This document shows, piece after piece, positions 16,006 to 25,441 of a DNA stretch of 55,375 nt (the first letter of the stretch is position 1; each line of letters starts with the position of its first letter). The notes below the pieces were generated by a model. That model did not search any database and was not told the origin of the DNA. It saw only the letters and a list, made by a program, of their open reading frames with translations. The stretch is from an uncultured Lachnospiraceae bacterium (GTDB taxonomy: Bacteria; Bacillota; Clostridia; Lachnospirales; Lachnospiraceae). The position numbers and the translations under genes are program-made. The stretch spans positions 1 through 55,375 of the forward strand of contig CAMBKU010000007.1 of NCBI GenBank assembly GCA_945868305.1, written 5' to 3'.

Positions 16006-17382
16006 TTATCGTTTTTTATATTGCCTTGCCGCTTTTAGAAAATGCTCTGCAAAATCAGGATTCGACGGATAATACAAATGGGGAAATCCCCAAAAACTCT
16101 TTTCCGTTTCATGCACACAATTCCAGTTCTTTCCGGTCGTTGGTTTTGTTGCAATGCAGTCAGCTCCATTCTTCTCACTGTCATAATAATGAAATTCATG
16201 CCCCCGGATGCTTTCCTTTTCTTTCAAAAAGCAAGCTTTGTCTTCTCTTACCTCCACATATCCGAACCGGACCAGTTTTCCAGTATAAAAACATTTTTCC
16301 GGAAGGACTCCACACATCCTGTAGGAATCGCCCTTCTCATCCACCAGTTCTTTATGCAGGTACATAAATCCGCCACACTCCGCCAAAGACGGCATCCCAT
16401 GCTCCAACGCATATTTTATTTCTTTTCGCATGACATCATTTGCTTCAAGCTCTGCCCCGTAAAGCTCCGGGTAACCGCCTCCCAAGATAATCCCAGAAAT
16501 ACCCTCTGGCAGTTTCCTATCCCTAAGCGGTGAAAAGGGAATAAGCTCTGCTCCCATTTCCCTAAGCAGCCTCAGATTATCTTCATAATAAAAACAGAAT
16601 GCGGCATCTTTTGCAATTCCGACTTTTACCTTACATCCCGCCGCAGACACCGTTTTTCTTTTGTTTTCCGCAAATGGCTGCTTTTGCTCTGCCGCTATAA
16701 GAATTTTATCAAGTGATACATGCTCCTTTAAAATTTCCGCCGCCTGCCTTGTCTGCTTTCTCAAATCATCAATTTCTCCGGGAAGCCTAAGCCCCAGATG
16801 GCGGCTCTCAATCTTTAAGTCCTTTCTCTCAGGAAAAAATCCGAATACCGAAATCTTTAGTTCCTGCTCAATAAGCGGCGCAATGGTTCGGTAAAACGAA
16901 TCTGTCGTCCGGTTCAATATCACACCACAGATTCTTTTTTCTTTATCATATTGCAAAAAGCCAGCTAACAAAGGCAAAATAGAACGCCCCATACCGTGGG
17001 CATCCACCACAAGAAGAATCGGCATTTTTAAAACAGATGCCAGATGGTAGGCGCTTCCTTCCTCCCGAATGCCTAAAAGACCATCAAAAAGTCCCATGAC
17101 GCCCTCTACAACTGTGATTTTGCTTTCTCCTACATCTTCCAAAAACAACTCTCGTACCTGCTGCTCATCCGAAAAAAAGGTATCCAGATTTCTCGAAGGC
17201 ACACCAATAATTTCCTGATGAAACATGGGGTCAATAAAGTCCGGCCCGCACTTAAAAGCCCGTGGCTTCAGACCTTTTTGTTTGAAAGCTTCCAAGAGAG
17301 CACAGGTTATCATTGTCTTTCCGCTGCCGCTCTTAACGGCGGCAACCATAATTCCTGGAATGTTCTTTTTTTGATGATTCAT
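16006..17382 (-). CDS. cbiA: Cobyrinate a,c-diamide synthase CbiA
   Basis: Glutamine- and ATP-dependent amidase that converts cobyrinic acid (cobalt-cobyrinate) to its a,c-diamide in anaerobic cobalamin synthesis. The 458-residue protein has an N-terminal dethiobiotin-synthetase-like ATPase domain with P-loop VKSGSGKT, and a C-terminal class I glutamine amidotransferase domain with the nucleophile Cys in LAECGGFMYL and a His in GHEFHYYDSE. The ATG at 17382 is chosen because GGGAGG lies just upstream; a longer frame to 17430 lacks a site and would overlap the end of the previous gene. It is the last gene of the B12 operon, 50 bp after the cbiJ-cbiE-cbiT fusion. Confidence 0.94.
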   Translation of the reverse strand: MNHQKKNIPGIMVAAVKSGSGKTMITCALLEAFKQKGLKPRAFKCGPDFIDPMFHQEIIGVPSRNLDTFFSDEQQVRELFLEDVGESKITVVEGVMGLFDGLLGIREEGSAYHLASVLKMPILLVVDAHGMGRSILPLLAGFLQYDKEKRICGVILNRTTDSFYRTIAPLIEQELKISVFGFFPERKDLKIESRHLGLRLPGEIDDLRKQTRQAAEILKEHVSLDKILIAAEQKQPFAENKRKTVSAAGCKVKVGIAKDAAFCFYYEDNLRLLREMGAELIPFSPLRDRKLPEGISGIILGGGYPELYGAELEANDVMRKEIKYALEHGMPSLAECGGFMYLHKELVDEKGDSYRMCGVLPEKCFYTGKLVRFGYVEVREDKACFLKEKESIRGHEFHYYDSEKNGADCIATKPTTGKNWNCVHETEKSFWGFPHLYYPSNPDFAEHFLKAARQYKKR

Positions 17383-17432
17383 GAACGTTCCTCCCTTCTG
17401 TTTATGCCAAACCAGGTGATTGCGAAACATTT

Positions 17433-19484
17433 TTATGCAAATCCAAAGCTGAAAATATACACAGGATTCTCTGCCCGCATCAACTGATAGTTTCCGGCAG
17501 TTTTCGCCCTGCTGACCTGTAGCTGTACGACTTCTGCATCCTTTAACTGCATTTCTCTTTGGATTTTCGTTATCTCACTTACGGTTTCTAAACTTACCGC
17601 AGTCATTACAACGCGCACAGCGGGATTTTTTTCACGCAGCACGTCTAGTATGTCGCTTAGGTTTCCTCCGGTTCCTCCAAGAAAAACGTGTGTAGGGGCA
17701 GGAAGTTCCCTTAATCCCTCCGGGGCTTTGGCAGAAATTATTGTGACATTTGGCGTATGAAATTTCTGAATATTTCGACGAATCAATTCCGCTGCCTCCG
17801 CTTTTTGCTCTATGGCAAACACTTTTATTCCGGCAGAGCGATCAGCAATTTCCACCGCCACAGAACCCGTTCCGCTTCCGATATCATAGACTACCGCCCC
17901 TTCCGTGAGATGCAGCTTACAAATGACGGTCTGCCGTACTTCTTCTTTCGTCATGGGAACTTCTTCGCGTAGAAAATCTAAATCCGTTTTCTCCGGTGCA
18001 AGATACTTTTTTTCACAGGGTTTATGCAAAATTGCGCAAATGTATAAGCCTTCACCCTGTACCTGCTCACACGCAGCGGGCGTAAGCTCTTTTATGGTTT
18101 CCTCCCGGTAGGATAGCTGATAGCCCAAAATAATTTTACATTCCAAAAGTCCTGCCTCTCTCAAAACACATCCCACTTCTCTTACATCCTGTGCCCCGGA
18201 TACTAGAAGAAATGTTTTTTCATGATAACGGACTGCCTCTAAAAGCTCTGCTTCCCAGGACGCCCGCCCGCCTTTTCCATGAACACTTACTATTTTACCG
18301 TCCTGCCAGCTCATACCGCAGGCCGCTGCAAAATAAGACACCGAAGAAATCCCCGGATATATGCGGATAGAAATTTCTTCCTTTCTTTCTTGTTTCCATT
18401 CCAGAAGTCTGTGATATAAATTTTCACATCCGCTGTAAAATCCACTATCCCCGGAAAAAAGAACCGCCACAGAAATCTCCTTCCCCGCAGCCTGCGCAGA
18501 CACCTGTTCCAAAACTGGAAGAATATCCGATGCAAGATAATAAGGAAACGCTTCTCCTTTGATGCAAAATCCGTCCAGTAATCTCTTTGCGCCAAACAGA
18601 TAATCTGCACAGGAAATGACATCCGCCGCTTCTTTTGTCAGCGTTTGTATTCCACCCATTCCCACTCCGACTAAGGAAATCTTCATTTTGTTTTTGACCG
18701 GAATTTGTATTCCCGTCACTTCTTCCAGCTTTACACAAAGCTCAGAAAAAGAAAATCCTTCTTCTTTTTCCGGATTTCCGATGACACAAAGACGGATTCC
18801 TGCCTGTTCCGCCGCCAACGCTTTTTCCGTAAATCCGCCTGTTATCCCGCTTTCTTTGGTAACCAGATAGCGAATGTCAAACTGACGAATCAGCGCAAGA
18901 TTCAGTTCCTCCGAAAACGGCCCCTGCATGGCAAGAATCTGCTTTCCCTTCAGCCCGGCTCTGTCACATATTTCCAGACTTTCGGCACTGGGAAGCACTC
19001 GGGCATACAGCCTGTTTTTTAAATTCTCATTTTTGCAATAAACCTCAAGATTTTTACTCCCTGTGGTAAGAAGAATATTTCCCGTTTCTTTTTCCAACGC
19101 TTTTGCGCATTCCTCATGACAGGAAAACCACGCTTCTTTCTTTCTCTCCTGTTCTCCCTTATGCATCCGGTTTTTCGTTTCACGTTTCAAGCGGAAATAC
19201 GGAATGTTCTGCTGCCCCGCACTTTCTCTGATATTTTTTGACACCTCAGTGGCAAAAGGATGGGTCGCATCGACTGCCGCAAAAAATTCCCCAGCTTTTA
19301 TAAATTCCTGCATTCCCAACAAATCCATTCTGCCCTGATGCACACAAACTCCCTCTAAGAGTGGCATAACCTGTTTTCCGTATTCGGTTGCCACACAGAC
19401 TGTGGCAGGAATTTCTGCCTGTGCCAGCGTTTCTGCCAGTTTTCTTCCTTCCGTCGTCCCTGAAAAAATCAAAACTTTTTTCAT
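17433..19484 (-). CDS. cbiJET: Trifunctional cobalamin enzyme: CbiJ reductase - CbiE methyltransferase - CbiT methyltransferase/decarboxylase
   Basis: A single 683-residue polypeptide carrying three successive steps of anaerobic corrin formation. Residues 1-265 are a CbiJ/CobK cobalt-precorrin-6A reductase (start KKVLIFSGTTEGRKLAE, later DATHPFA and ESGITGGFTEKALAA). Residues 267-490 are CbiE, the C5 methyltransferase (KISLVGVGMGGIQTLT, SGDSGFYSG, YPGISSVSYFAAACG). Residues 503-683 are CbiT, the C15 methyltransferase/decarboxylase, with the SAM loop YDIGSGTGSVA. CbiE-CbiT fusions (CobL) are common; adding the reductase at the N-terminus is less so. The frame is continuous with no sign of frameshift. 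It overlaps cbiH by ATGA, so translation is coupled. Confidence 0.93.
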   Translation of the reverse strand: MKKVLIFSGTTEGRKLAETLAQAEIPATVCVATEYGKQVMPLLEGVCVHQGRMDLLGMQEFIKAGEFFAAVDATHPFATEVSKNIRESAGQQNIPYFRLKRETKNRMHKGEQERKKEAWFSCHEECAKALEKETGNILLTTGSKNLEVYCKNENLKNRLYARVLPSAESLEICDRAGLKGKQILAMQGPFSEELNLALIRQFDIRYLVTKESGITGGFTEKALAAEQAGIRLCVIGNPEKEEGFSFSELCVKLEEVTGIQIPVKNKMKISLVGVGMGGIQTLTKEAADVISCADYLFGAKRLLDGFCIKGEAFPYYLASDILPVLEQVSAQAAGKEISVAVLFSGDSGFYSGCENLYHRLLEWKQERKEEISIRIYPGISSVSYFAAACGMSWQDGKIVSVHGKGGRASWEAELLEAVRYHEKTFLLVSGAQDVREVGCVLREAGLLECKIILGYQLSYREETIKELTPAACEQVQGEGLYICAILHKPCEKKYLAPEKTDLDFLREEVPMTKEEVRQTVICKLHLTEGAVVYDIGSGTGSVAVEIADRSAGIKVFAIEQKAEAAELIRRNIQKFHTPNVTIISAKAPEGLRELPAPTHVFLGGTGGNLSDILDVLREKNPAVRVVMTAVSLETVSEITKIQREMQLKDAEVVQLQVSRAKTAGNYQLMRAENPVYIFSFGFA

Positions 19485-20212
19485 AAGCAGTATCCTCTTT
19501 TTGTAATCAACTTTCCGTCTATAATTTCAGATTGTGAATTTCCGATATAGACCGTAGTAAACATATTTACTTTTTGTTCCCGCAACTCTTTTAACGTACA
19601 CACTCCTGTTTTTGTTTCTTCTCTGCCTATATTTTCCACATAGCCGCAGGCCCTGTCTTCTTCCATGTATGGAAGCAGAATATCACAGGCTCGTTTTAAA
19701 TAATCCGCTCTTTTGTGACTGGAAGGATTATAGATTGCGATGGCAAAATCCCCCTCCGCCGCCGCAATCAGACGTCTTTTAATCTGTTCCCATGGAGTCA
19801 AAAGATCACTTAAGCTGATGACACAGAAATCATGGTTAAGCGGTGCTCCAAGCAGCGCAGCCCCACTGTTTGCCGCCGTGATTCCTGGAATTACCGAAAG
19901 CTCACAGTCCGGGTAATCTTTTCCGACTTCATACATTAAAGAAGCCAATCCATAAATTCCCGCATCTCCGCTACAAATCAGCGAAACCTGTTTTCCCTGC
20001 ATAGCACATTCATAGCACATCCGGCACCGCTCCACTTCCTGCTTCATGGGCGTGGATAAAAATTCTTTTTCCCGGAAACGTTCTCCAAGCAGCTTTAAAT
20101 ATACCGGATAACCGACAATCACATCACTTTTTGTAAGTGCCCGGATTGCCTGTCCGGTCATCTGTGCCTCCTCACCTGGTCCCATTCCTACCACATAAAT
20201 ATTATGCTTCAT
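19481..20212 (-). CDS. cbiH: Cobalt-precorrin-3 C17-methyltransferase CbiH
   Basis: SAM-dependent uroporphyrinogen-III-type methyltransferase that methylates C17 and drives ring contraction. The 243-residue product begins with the family's Gly/Pro loop VVGMGPGEEAQMT. It also has ICSGDAGIYGLASLMYE and the VIPGITAANSGAALLGAPL segment, followed by HDFCVISLSDLLTPW, a hallmark of CbiH/CobJ. The start at ATG 20212 has GGAGAGGAG upstream; the longer frame to 20275 lies inside cbiG. It overlaps the end of cbiG by 11 bp and the downstream fusion gene by 4 bp. Confidence 0.93.
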   Translation of the reverse strand: MKHNIYVVGMGPGEEAQMTGQAIRALTKSDVIVGYPVYLKLLGERFREKEFLSTPMKQEVERCRMCYECAMQGKQVSLICSGDAGIYGLASLMYEVGKDYPDCELSVIPGITAANSGAALLGAPLNHDFCVISLSDLLTPWEQIKRRLIAAAEGDFAIAIYNPSSHKRADYLKRACDILLPYMEEDRACGYVENIGREETKTGVCTLKELREQKVNMFTTVYIGNSQSEIIDGKLITKRGYCL

Positions 20213-21257
20213 TTTCCGTATCTCCTCTCCAGTCAATGCTCCATTTTCGTTTTGCAGCGGCAAGTGTAATGCCATTTTTTATCTGTTTTTTTAGAACCAG
20301 ACACCCACCAGCTTTACAGCCCGCAAGCGCAGCCCGTTCACACACATTGTCTATTCCTACCTGTTCTTTTACAAACTCGGAGCCCTCAAATACGCCTGGA
20401 ATCCGCGCAAGCTCCTCTGCAGAAAATGTCTGATAGGGAATTTTCTTCTTTGCTGCCCAACGTAAAATCCCTTCTTCTTCTTTCTTTTTGTCGATGGAAA
20501 AAAGACCTGCTATCTCTTTTTCCGTGATGCCCATTTTTTCTAAGATTTCCCCGATAAATACCTCGATTTCCTCCGTACTTTTTCCTTTTTTACAGCCGAT
20601 ACCAAGCACATATTCTTTCGGCTTTAACGGCAAAACAGCATGGGAAAACACTTCCCTGTCGGTGGATATTACAATGTCTGCTTCTCCCTCCGGTGGATAA
20701 GAGACAAGTTCCATATCTTTTGGTAGTTCTTTTTCCAGGTCTTCCATAACGTTTGTTTTTTCATATCCTTCCACAGACACCGTTACACGTTCACCATTTA
20801 GAACTTTTGCAGAAACTTTTACAATTCCGGCTTTATCTAAAATCGCAAGGCCGTTCTTTTTTGCAAAGACATCCACCGCAAACTTCCCGTTCAAATCCGT
20901 CGCTGTCGTAATAACCGCAGATGCCCCGATTTGTTTTGCCAAAAAACGAGAAAGTTCATTCGCTCCGCCCACATGACCGGATAAAATTGGTATCACATAC
21001 TGCCCGTATTCATCTATAACCAGTACCGGACTGTCGTAAAGCTTATCTTTTACATGAGGTGCAATGGCCCGAACTGCGATTCCGCATGCTCCGATAAAAA
21101 TCATCGCATTTCCTGCTTCAAACTGTCTCCCCGCCCATTCCGACACCTTTTTTTGTTTTGGGGCAAGCGTCACCGTTCCTTTTTCTTTTAACGCTTCCCG
21201 CAGACTAAAGGACAATTCCCTTCCCCGCTTCGTAAAGCTTATTATGGCAATGTTCAT
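20202..21257 (-). CDS. cbiG: Cobalt-precorrin-5A hydrolase CbiG
   Basis: Opens the delta-lactone ring of cobalt-precorrin-5A with loss of acetaldehyde, a step unique to the anaerobic pathway. The 351-residue protein has the N-terminal CbiG signature FIGACGIAVRAIAPHVKDK and VGGANELSRFLA. The C-terminal CbiG/CobE domain shows YVLGIGCKKGKSTEEIE, FSIDKKKEEEGI and the final GCKAGGCLVL. ATG 21257 overlaps the stop of cbiF as ATGA, and the 3' end overlaps cbiH. Its presence, with cbiD and cbiK, marks the whole cluster as the early-cobalt anaerobic route. Confidence 0.94.
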   Translation of the reverse strand: MNIAIISFTKRGRELSFSLREALKEKGTVTLAPKQKKVSEWAGRQFEAGNAMIFIGACGIAVRAIAPHVKDKLYDSPVLVIDEYGQYVIPILSGHVGGANELSRFLAKQIGASAVITTATDLNGKFAVDVFAKKNGLAILDKAGIVKVSAKVLNGERVTVSVEGYEKTNVMEDLEKELPKDMELVSYPPEGEADIVISTDREVFSHAVLPLKPKEYVLGIGCKKGKSTEEIEVFIGEILEKMGITEKEIAGLFSIDKKKEEEGILRWAAKKKIPYQTFSAEELARIPGVFEGSEFVKEQVGIDNVCERAALAGCKAGGCLVLKKQIKNGITLAAAKRKWSIDWRGDTENEA

Positions 21258-22012
21258 GACTTTTTCCTCCGAAATTCGGTTTCAAAATCCGGTGCATACA
21301 ATCGGGAACGCTCATAATGGCGATGCTCCACAGCTTCTCCCACTAATACCAGCGCTGTTTTGGTAATATTGTGTCGCTCTGCCGTGTCCGCCAACGTGGC
21401 AATCGTACAGATATATGCCTCCTCCTCCTTCCAGGTCGCTTTATAGACAAGAGCCGCCGGGGTATCTTTCTGATATCCTCCTGCAAGAAGCCTCTCTGCC
21501 ATCTCCTTTAGCCTTCCCGCACTCAAATAAACTGCCATGGATGCTTTGTGCTCCGCAAAGCTCTCGATACTCTCTTTTTCCGGCACTCCTGTTTTTCCTG
21601 CCATTCTGGTAATAATAAGAGACTGCGAAATTCCGGGTAGCGTATATTCCAGATTCAGGGAAGCTGCCGCCCCGAAGCAGGCACTGACACCGGGACAACT
21701 TTCATAGGAAATACCCTTTTCCTCCAAAATATCCATCTGTTCCCGCACTGCCCCGTAAATGCTCGGCTCACCGGTATGCAGGCGCACAGTCATTTTTTCC
21801 TGCTGCTCCGCCTGTTCTATCACAGCAATGACTTCTTCTAACGTCATCTCTGCACTGTTATAAATTTCACAATCTTTTTTCGCATATTGCAGCAATTCCG
21901 GATTTACCAGTGATCCTGCATAAATAATTACATCCGCCTGCTCCAGATAATGCATGCCCCGCACTGTAATCAAATCCTTTGCGCCAGGTCCAGCTCCCAC
22001 AAAATAAACCAT
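21254..22012 (-). CDS. cbiF: Cobalt-precorrin-4 C11-methyltransferase CbiF
   Basis: SAM-dependent methyltransferase of 252 residues acting at C11 of cobalt-precorrin-4. The N-terminal loop VYFVGAGPGAKDLITVRG, the segment ADVIIYAGSLVNPELL and RLHTGEPSIYGAVREQ followed by YESCPGVSACFGAAASL are diagnostic of CbiF/CobM. It lies 29 bp after cbiD and overlaps cbiG by 4 bp. Length and motifs are normal. Confidence 0.95.
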   Translation of the reverse strand: MVYFVGAGPGAKDLITVRGMHYLEQADVIIYAGSLVNPELLQYAKKDCEIYNSAEMTLEEVIAVIEQAEQQEKMTVRLHTGEPSIYGAVREQMDILEEKGISYESCPGVSACFGAAASLNLEYTLPGISQSLIITRMAGKTGVPEKESIESFAEHKASMAVYLSAGRLKEMAERLLAGGYQKDTPAALVYKATWKEEEAYICTIATLADTAERHNITKTALVLVGEAVEHRHYERSRLYAPDFETEFRRKKS

Positions 22013-22041
22013 ATCCGTTTTCTCCTTTTTCTCATTTTACA

Positions 22042-23193
22042 TTATTCTTGCCCCTGCTGCTCTCGCATGATTTCTCTTAACAGCTCATGTGCCATCGGAC
22101 TTGCCGCAAGTTCCCCAAACTCATTGGAATACACGATACACTCTGTTTCTATTTTTCCCGCACCCCGCTTGTCCAAATAGAAACAGATTTTCTCCATCAT
22201 GCGCCCCATCACGGCTTTCATTTTTCCTTCCTTTTGTAAAATTCCAAGGACTTCCTCCGTAGTCGCACAGGATAACATTTCTTTCACCTGCTCTGTAGAA
22301 ACTTCCTCCTGCACGGCTGCCGTAGCAAGAAGCTCCATACGGCAGTCTCCCTCTTTGGAATGAGTATTCATAATTCCTCCCGACAGCTTAACAAGTTTTC
22401 CGATATGCCCGGTTAAAAGCAGCTTTTCAAACCCACATTCTACCGCCATATCAATGGTATTTCCAATAAAATTGCTGCATTTGATACTTTTGTCCAAATT
22501 ATAGCCATAGGTCTTTTGCATGAAGTCCAGTCCGTAGTTGCCCGGTGACACGGCGATATTTACTTCCCCCAGCGCACGATGTTGGTTTAACTCTACGCGA
22601 ATCGTTTCCAAAAGTGCCTGCGCACTCATAGGTTCTACAATTCCCGTTGTTCCCAGAATCGAAATTCCTCCAACGATGCCAAGTCTCGGATTAAAGGTAC
22701 CGCTTGCCAGTTCCTCTCCACCGGGAACCGAAATCTCAACCAGAAGCGTTCCTGTAAAGTCTGCCATCTTGCAGACCTCCGCCACTTCCTTTTTTATCAT
22801 CTCCCGGGGCACATGATTGATTGCCGCATTTCCTACCGGCTGATCCAAGCCCGGTCTGGTCACGCGCCCTACACCTTCCCCGCCATCAATGACAATTTCT
22901 GCATTTTCTATGCATGATTCTTGTTTCTCTGGGCAAAGACGGTTCTCACCGTATGATACACGAGCAAAAACAAATGCTCCCGTTGTAATATCTGGATCGT
23001 CCCCGCCGTCCTTTTGGACTGCACAGGAAACCTCTTTCTCCGTTCTCTCTATTGCACAGATTTTCGCAGCATAATCTATTCCCTTTGGTGTCTGAATTGT
23101 GATTTTTGTCTTTTCCTTTCCTGTCAGAAGCATGTAGGCAGCGGCTTTTGCCGCTGCTGCAGCACAGCTCCCCGTCGTAAACCCATAGCGCAT
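22042..23193 (-). CDS. cbiD: Cobalt-precorrin-5B C1-methyltransferase CbiD
   Basis: Non-canonical SAM methyltransferase acting at C1, specific to the anaerobic pathway. The 383-residue protein begins with the CbiD signature RYGFTTGSCAAAAAKAA. It contains RVTRPGLDQPVGNAAINHVP and NPRLGIVGGISILGTTGIV, then SPGNYGLDF, all typical. It starts at ATG 23193, 9 bp after the cbiC stop. Confidence 0.95.
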   Translation of the reverse strand: MRYGFTTGSCAAAAAKAAAYMLLTGKEKTKITIQTPKGIDYAAKICAIERTEKEVSCAVQKDGGDDPDITTGAFVFARVSYGENRLCPEKQESCIENAEIVIDGGEGVGRVTRPGLDQPVGNAAINHVPREMIKKEVAEVCKMADFTGTLLVEISVPGGEELASGTFNPRLGIVGGISILGTTGIVEPMSAQALLETIRVELNQHRALGEVNIAVSPGNYGLDFMQKTYGYNLDKSIKCSNFIGNTIDMAVECGFEKLLLTGHIGKLVKLSGGIMNTHSKEGDCRMELLATAAVQEEVSTEQVKEMLSCATTEEVLGILQKEGKMKAVMGRMMEKICFYLDKRGAGKIETECIVYSNEFGELAASPMAHELLREIMREQQGQE

Positions 23194-23202
23194 CTGTTTC
23201 TC

Positions 23203-23838
23203 CTATCTGCCCAGTTCATATAAAATGGCATTGCAGATTGCGGCTGCTACATTGCTTCCGCCTTTTCTTCCCCGGTTCACAATATACGGCACATCCGTTT
23301 CTAAGATTAGCTCCTTTGCCGCTTCCACATTGACGAAGCCCACTGGCACGCCTATGATAAATGCCGGACGAAATTCTGCCGATTTTATCAATTCATATAA
23401 TTTCACCAATGCCGTAGGTGCATTTCCGACTGCAAATATCAACGGTTTTTTTATCTTCGCCGCAAATTCCATACTCACTGTGGCTCTTGTGACCTGCCGT
23501 TTGCTGGCAAGTCTTGCCACCTCCGGGTCTGCCATAAAGCAGTGTACCTCTCCTCCGTATCGTGCCAGCACCTTTTTATTGATTCCAGCGAGCGCCATAT
23601 TTGTATCCGTCACAATATCTGCCCCCTGCAAAATCAGATTTTTTGCAGTCTCCACCGCCCGAGGTGAATAAACAAGTGTCTTTACATAGTCAAAATCAGC
23701 GGTGGTATGTATCACACGCTTTGTCACCATTTCCTGGTCTTTGGGCAATACTATATCCTGCCTTTTTAATTCCTCGCCAATCATGGCAAAGCTTCTTGTC
23801 TCAATTTCACCGGGTTTTACATATTCTATCTGCTCCAC
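23203..23838 (-). CDS. cbiC: Cobalt-precorrin-8 methylmutase CbiC
   Basis: Moves the C11 methyl group to C12 to give cobyrinic acid. The 211-residue protein holds the catalytic His in RVIHTTADFDY and the family segments VTDTNMALAGINK, FAVGNAPTALVKLYEL and GVPVGFVNVEAAKE. Start: GTG at 23838 is chosen because AGGAG sits 6 nt upstream and the product then begins VEQIEYVKPGEIE, matching family N-termini. The longer frame to 23904 lies over the end of cbiB. It is 32 bp after cbiB. Confidence 0.93.
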   Translation of the reverse strand: MEQIEYVKPGEIETRSFAMIGEELKRQDIVLPKDQEMVTKRVIHTTADFDYVKTLVYSPRAVETAKNLILQGADIVTDTNMALAGINKKVLARYGGEVHCFMADPEVARLASKRQVTRATVSMEFAAKIKKPLIFAVGNAPTALVKLYELIKSAEFRPAFIIGVPVGFVNVEAAKELILETDVPYIVNRGRKGGSNVAAAICNAILYELGR

Positions 23839-23870
23839 TTTTTCTCCTGCTTCCTTCCTCTTACCTATAC

Positions 23871-24827
23871 CTATAGACCAATTAAGCCCAAGATACCAAG
23901 ACAAATTCCTTCACAGATTACTGCTGTTAAATAAAGCAATCTGTTTGCACGGCGAATATCCTCCGTTTCCACCGGACGGATATCATCCCCAATCCAAGGC
24001 TTTTTTACAATTTTCCCAAAATAACTGGCATCTCCTGCCAGCCGGACTCCTAACGCTCCCGCACATACTGCCTCTGTCTGGGCGGCATTGGGACTTGCAT
24101 GTTTTCTGCTGTCTCTTTTGTGAATTCGGTACGCCCGTTTTCCGTCAAATGCTCTGCCCGCGAAAAAACAGGCTGCAATCATCAGATAAGCGCTAATCCG
24201 TGAAGGGATATAATTCGCCACATCATCAAGCTTCGCCGCCGCCCTTCCAAAATAAAGATAACGGTCATTTTTATAGCCAATCATTGAATCCATTGTATTT
24301 ACTGCTTTATACAAAAAACCAAGAAACGGACCGCCGATTGCCAGGTAAAGCATTGGAGCAATCACTCCGTCCGAAGTGTTTTCTGCCACTGTTTCCACTG
24401 CTGCCTTCGTAACACCTGTCTCGTCTAAAACCTGCGTATCCCGTCCCACAATCATGGAAACCGCCTTCCTCGCCTCCTGTAAAGTTCCATTTTTTAATTT
24501 TTCATAGACTTTCATACTTTCTTTTTTCAAACTTTTTACCGCCAGAATCTGATAGGTCATAATACTTTCTACAACACATCCTGCAACCGGATGTATACAA
24601 TAGGATAGAAGTAAAATTCCTCCTACCACGCTCCCAGTGACAAGCAGCACCAAAAACACCAGTATTTTTCCCTGCCTTGGCAGATTCTCTTTTTTATAAA
24701 GCCATTTTTCCAAAAGACCAATCAACCGCCCAATTAACCGAATCGGATGAGGCAGCCAATGCGGATCACCAAAAATCAAATCCAGTACAAAACCCGCAAA
24801 AAAAGCAATCATGTGATAACGCATCAT
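23871..24827 (-). CDS. cbiB: Adenosylcobinamide-phosphate synthase CbiB
   Basis: Membrane enzyme attaching aminopropanol (or its phosphate) to adenosylcobyric acid. The 318-residue protein begins MMRYHMIAFFAGFVLDLIFG, followed by DPHWLPHPIRLIGRLIG (the CbiB signature GDPxxxPHPV/I). It has four or five hydrophobic segments, and the conserved APMLYLAIGGPFLGFLYKAVNTMDSMIGY region. The first ATG at 24827 overlaps the stop of cobC as ATGA; GGAG lies about 11 nt upstream. No cobD (threonine-phosphate decarboxylase, the partner supplying aminopropanol phosphate) is in this window. Confidence 0.94.
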   Translation of the reverse strand: MMRYHMIAFFAGFVLDLIFGDPHWLPHPIRLIGRLIGLLEKWLYKKENLPRQGKILVFLVLLVTGSVVGGILLLSYCIHPVAGCVVESIMTYQILAVKSLKKESMKVYEKLKNGTLQEARKAVSMIVGRDTQVLDETGVTKAAVETVAENTSDGVIAPMLYLAIGGPFLGFLYKAVNTMDSMIGYKNDRYLYFGRAAAKLDDVANYIPSRISAYLMIAACFFAGRAFDGKRAYRIHKRDSRKHASPNAAQTEAVCAGALGVRLAGDASYFGKIVKKPWIGDDIRPVETEDIRRANRLLYLTAVICEGICLGILGLIGL

Positions 24828-25441
24828 ATTTTTTCTATCTCCAGTAAATTTATTTTTTCTTTTTGACATCGCAACCTGCATACATAGCCGCCACCATTTT
24901 TCACCTGAAAATCAAAATACTCTCCGCCGGAAAATGTACTGCAAAGCGCCATGATCGTGCCACCGTGAACCACTGCGGTTACTGACCGCACACCGCTTTG
25001 CCCATCTGCGGAAACAATTTCTAACATACGAAAAAATCCCTGTTTTGTCCTCTTTATAAAAGCTTCCCGGCTCTCGCCACCCAGAAAAGGAAGTGTACCG
25101 CCGCTGTCAATCCATGCCTGATAATCCACATCTCCCCTTAGTTCCTCGTAATTTTTTCCCTCAAATCTGCCAAAATCCATTTCTGTCCATTCGGGAATCC
25201 ATACAGGCTCTTTTTCCGGAAACAGCATTTCCACCGTCTGTCTGCACCGCAACATAGGACCGGAAAAAAGATAATCCGTCTTCCAGTCAAGCCGACTTTG
25301 TTTTATTTTTAACAATCTATGTCTTCCTTCCTCCGACAAAGATTCTTCTGTTTTTCCCAGGTAACGGTGCAGGCGATTTGATTCCGTCTCCCCATGCCGA
25401 ATCAGGGTAAGTACTATTTCAATCTCTGTCCCATCCCACAT
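24824..25441 (-). CDS. cobC: Alpha-ribazole phosphatase, CobC-type histidine phosphatase
   Basis: Phosphoglycerate-mutase-like phosphatase that removes the phosphate of alpha-ribazole-5'-phosphate or of adenosylcobalamin phosphate. The catalytic motif LIRHGETESN lies at residues 13-22, with the second His in TAVVHGGTIMAL and the conserved acid in WIPEWTEMDFGRFEGKNYEE. The start at ATG 25441 overlaps the end of the cobU-like gene by 28 bp. The frame is open further upstream to 25648, but that part is in another frame of cobU-like coding sequence and has no homology. The function is partly assigned from operon position, since histidine phosphatases are broad. Confidence 0.85.
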   Translation of the reverse strand: MWDGTEIEIVLTLIRHGETESNRLHRYLGKTEESLSEEGRHRLLKIKQSRLDWKTDYLFSGPMLRCRQTVEMLFPEKEPVWIPEWTEMDFGRFEGKNYEELRGDVDYQAWIDSGGTLPFLGGESREAFIKRTKQGFFRMLEIVSADGQSGVRSVTAVVHGGTIMALCSTFSGGEYFDFQVKNGGGYVCRLRCQKEKINLLEIEKI

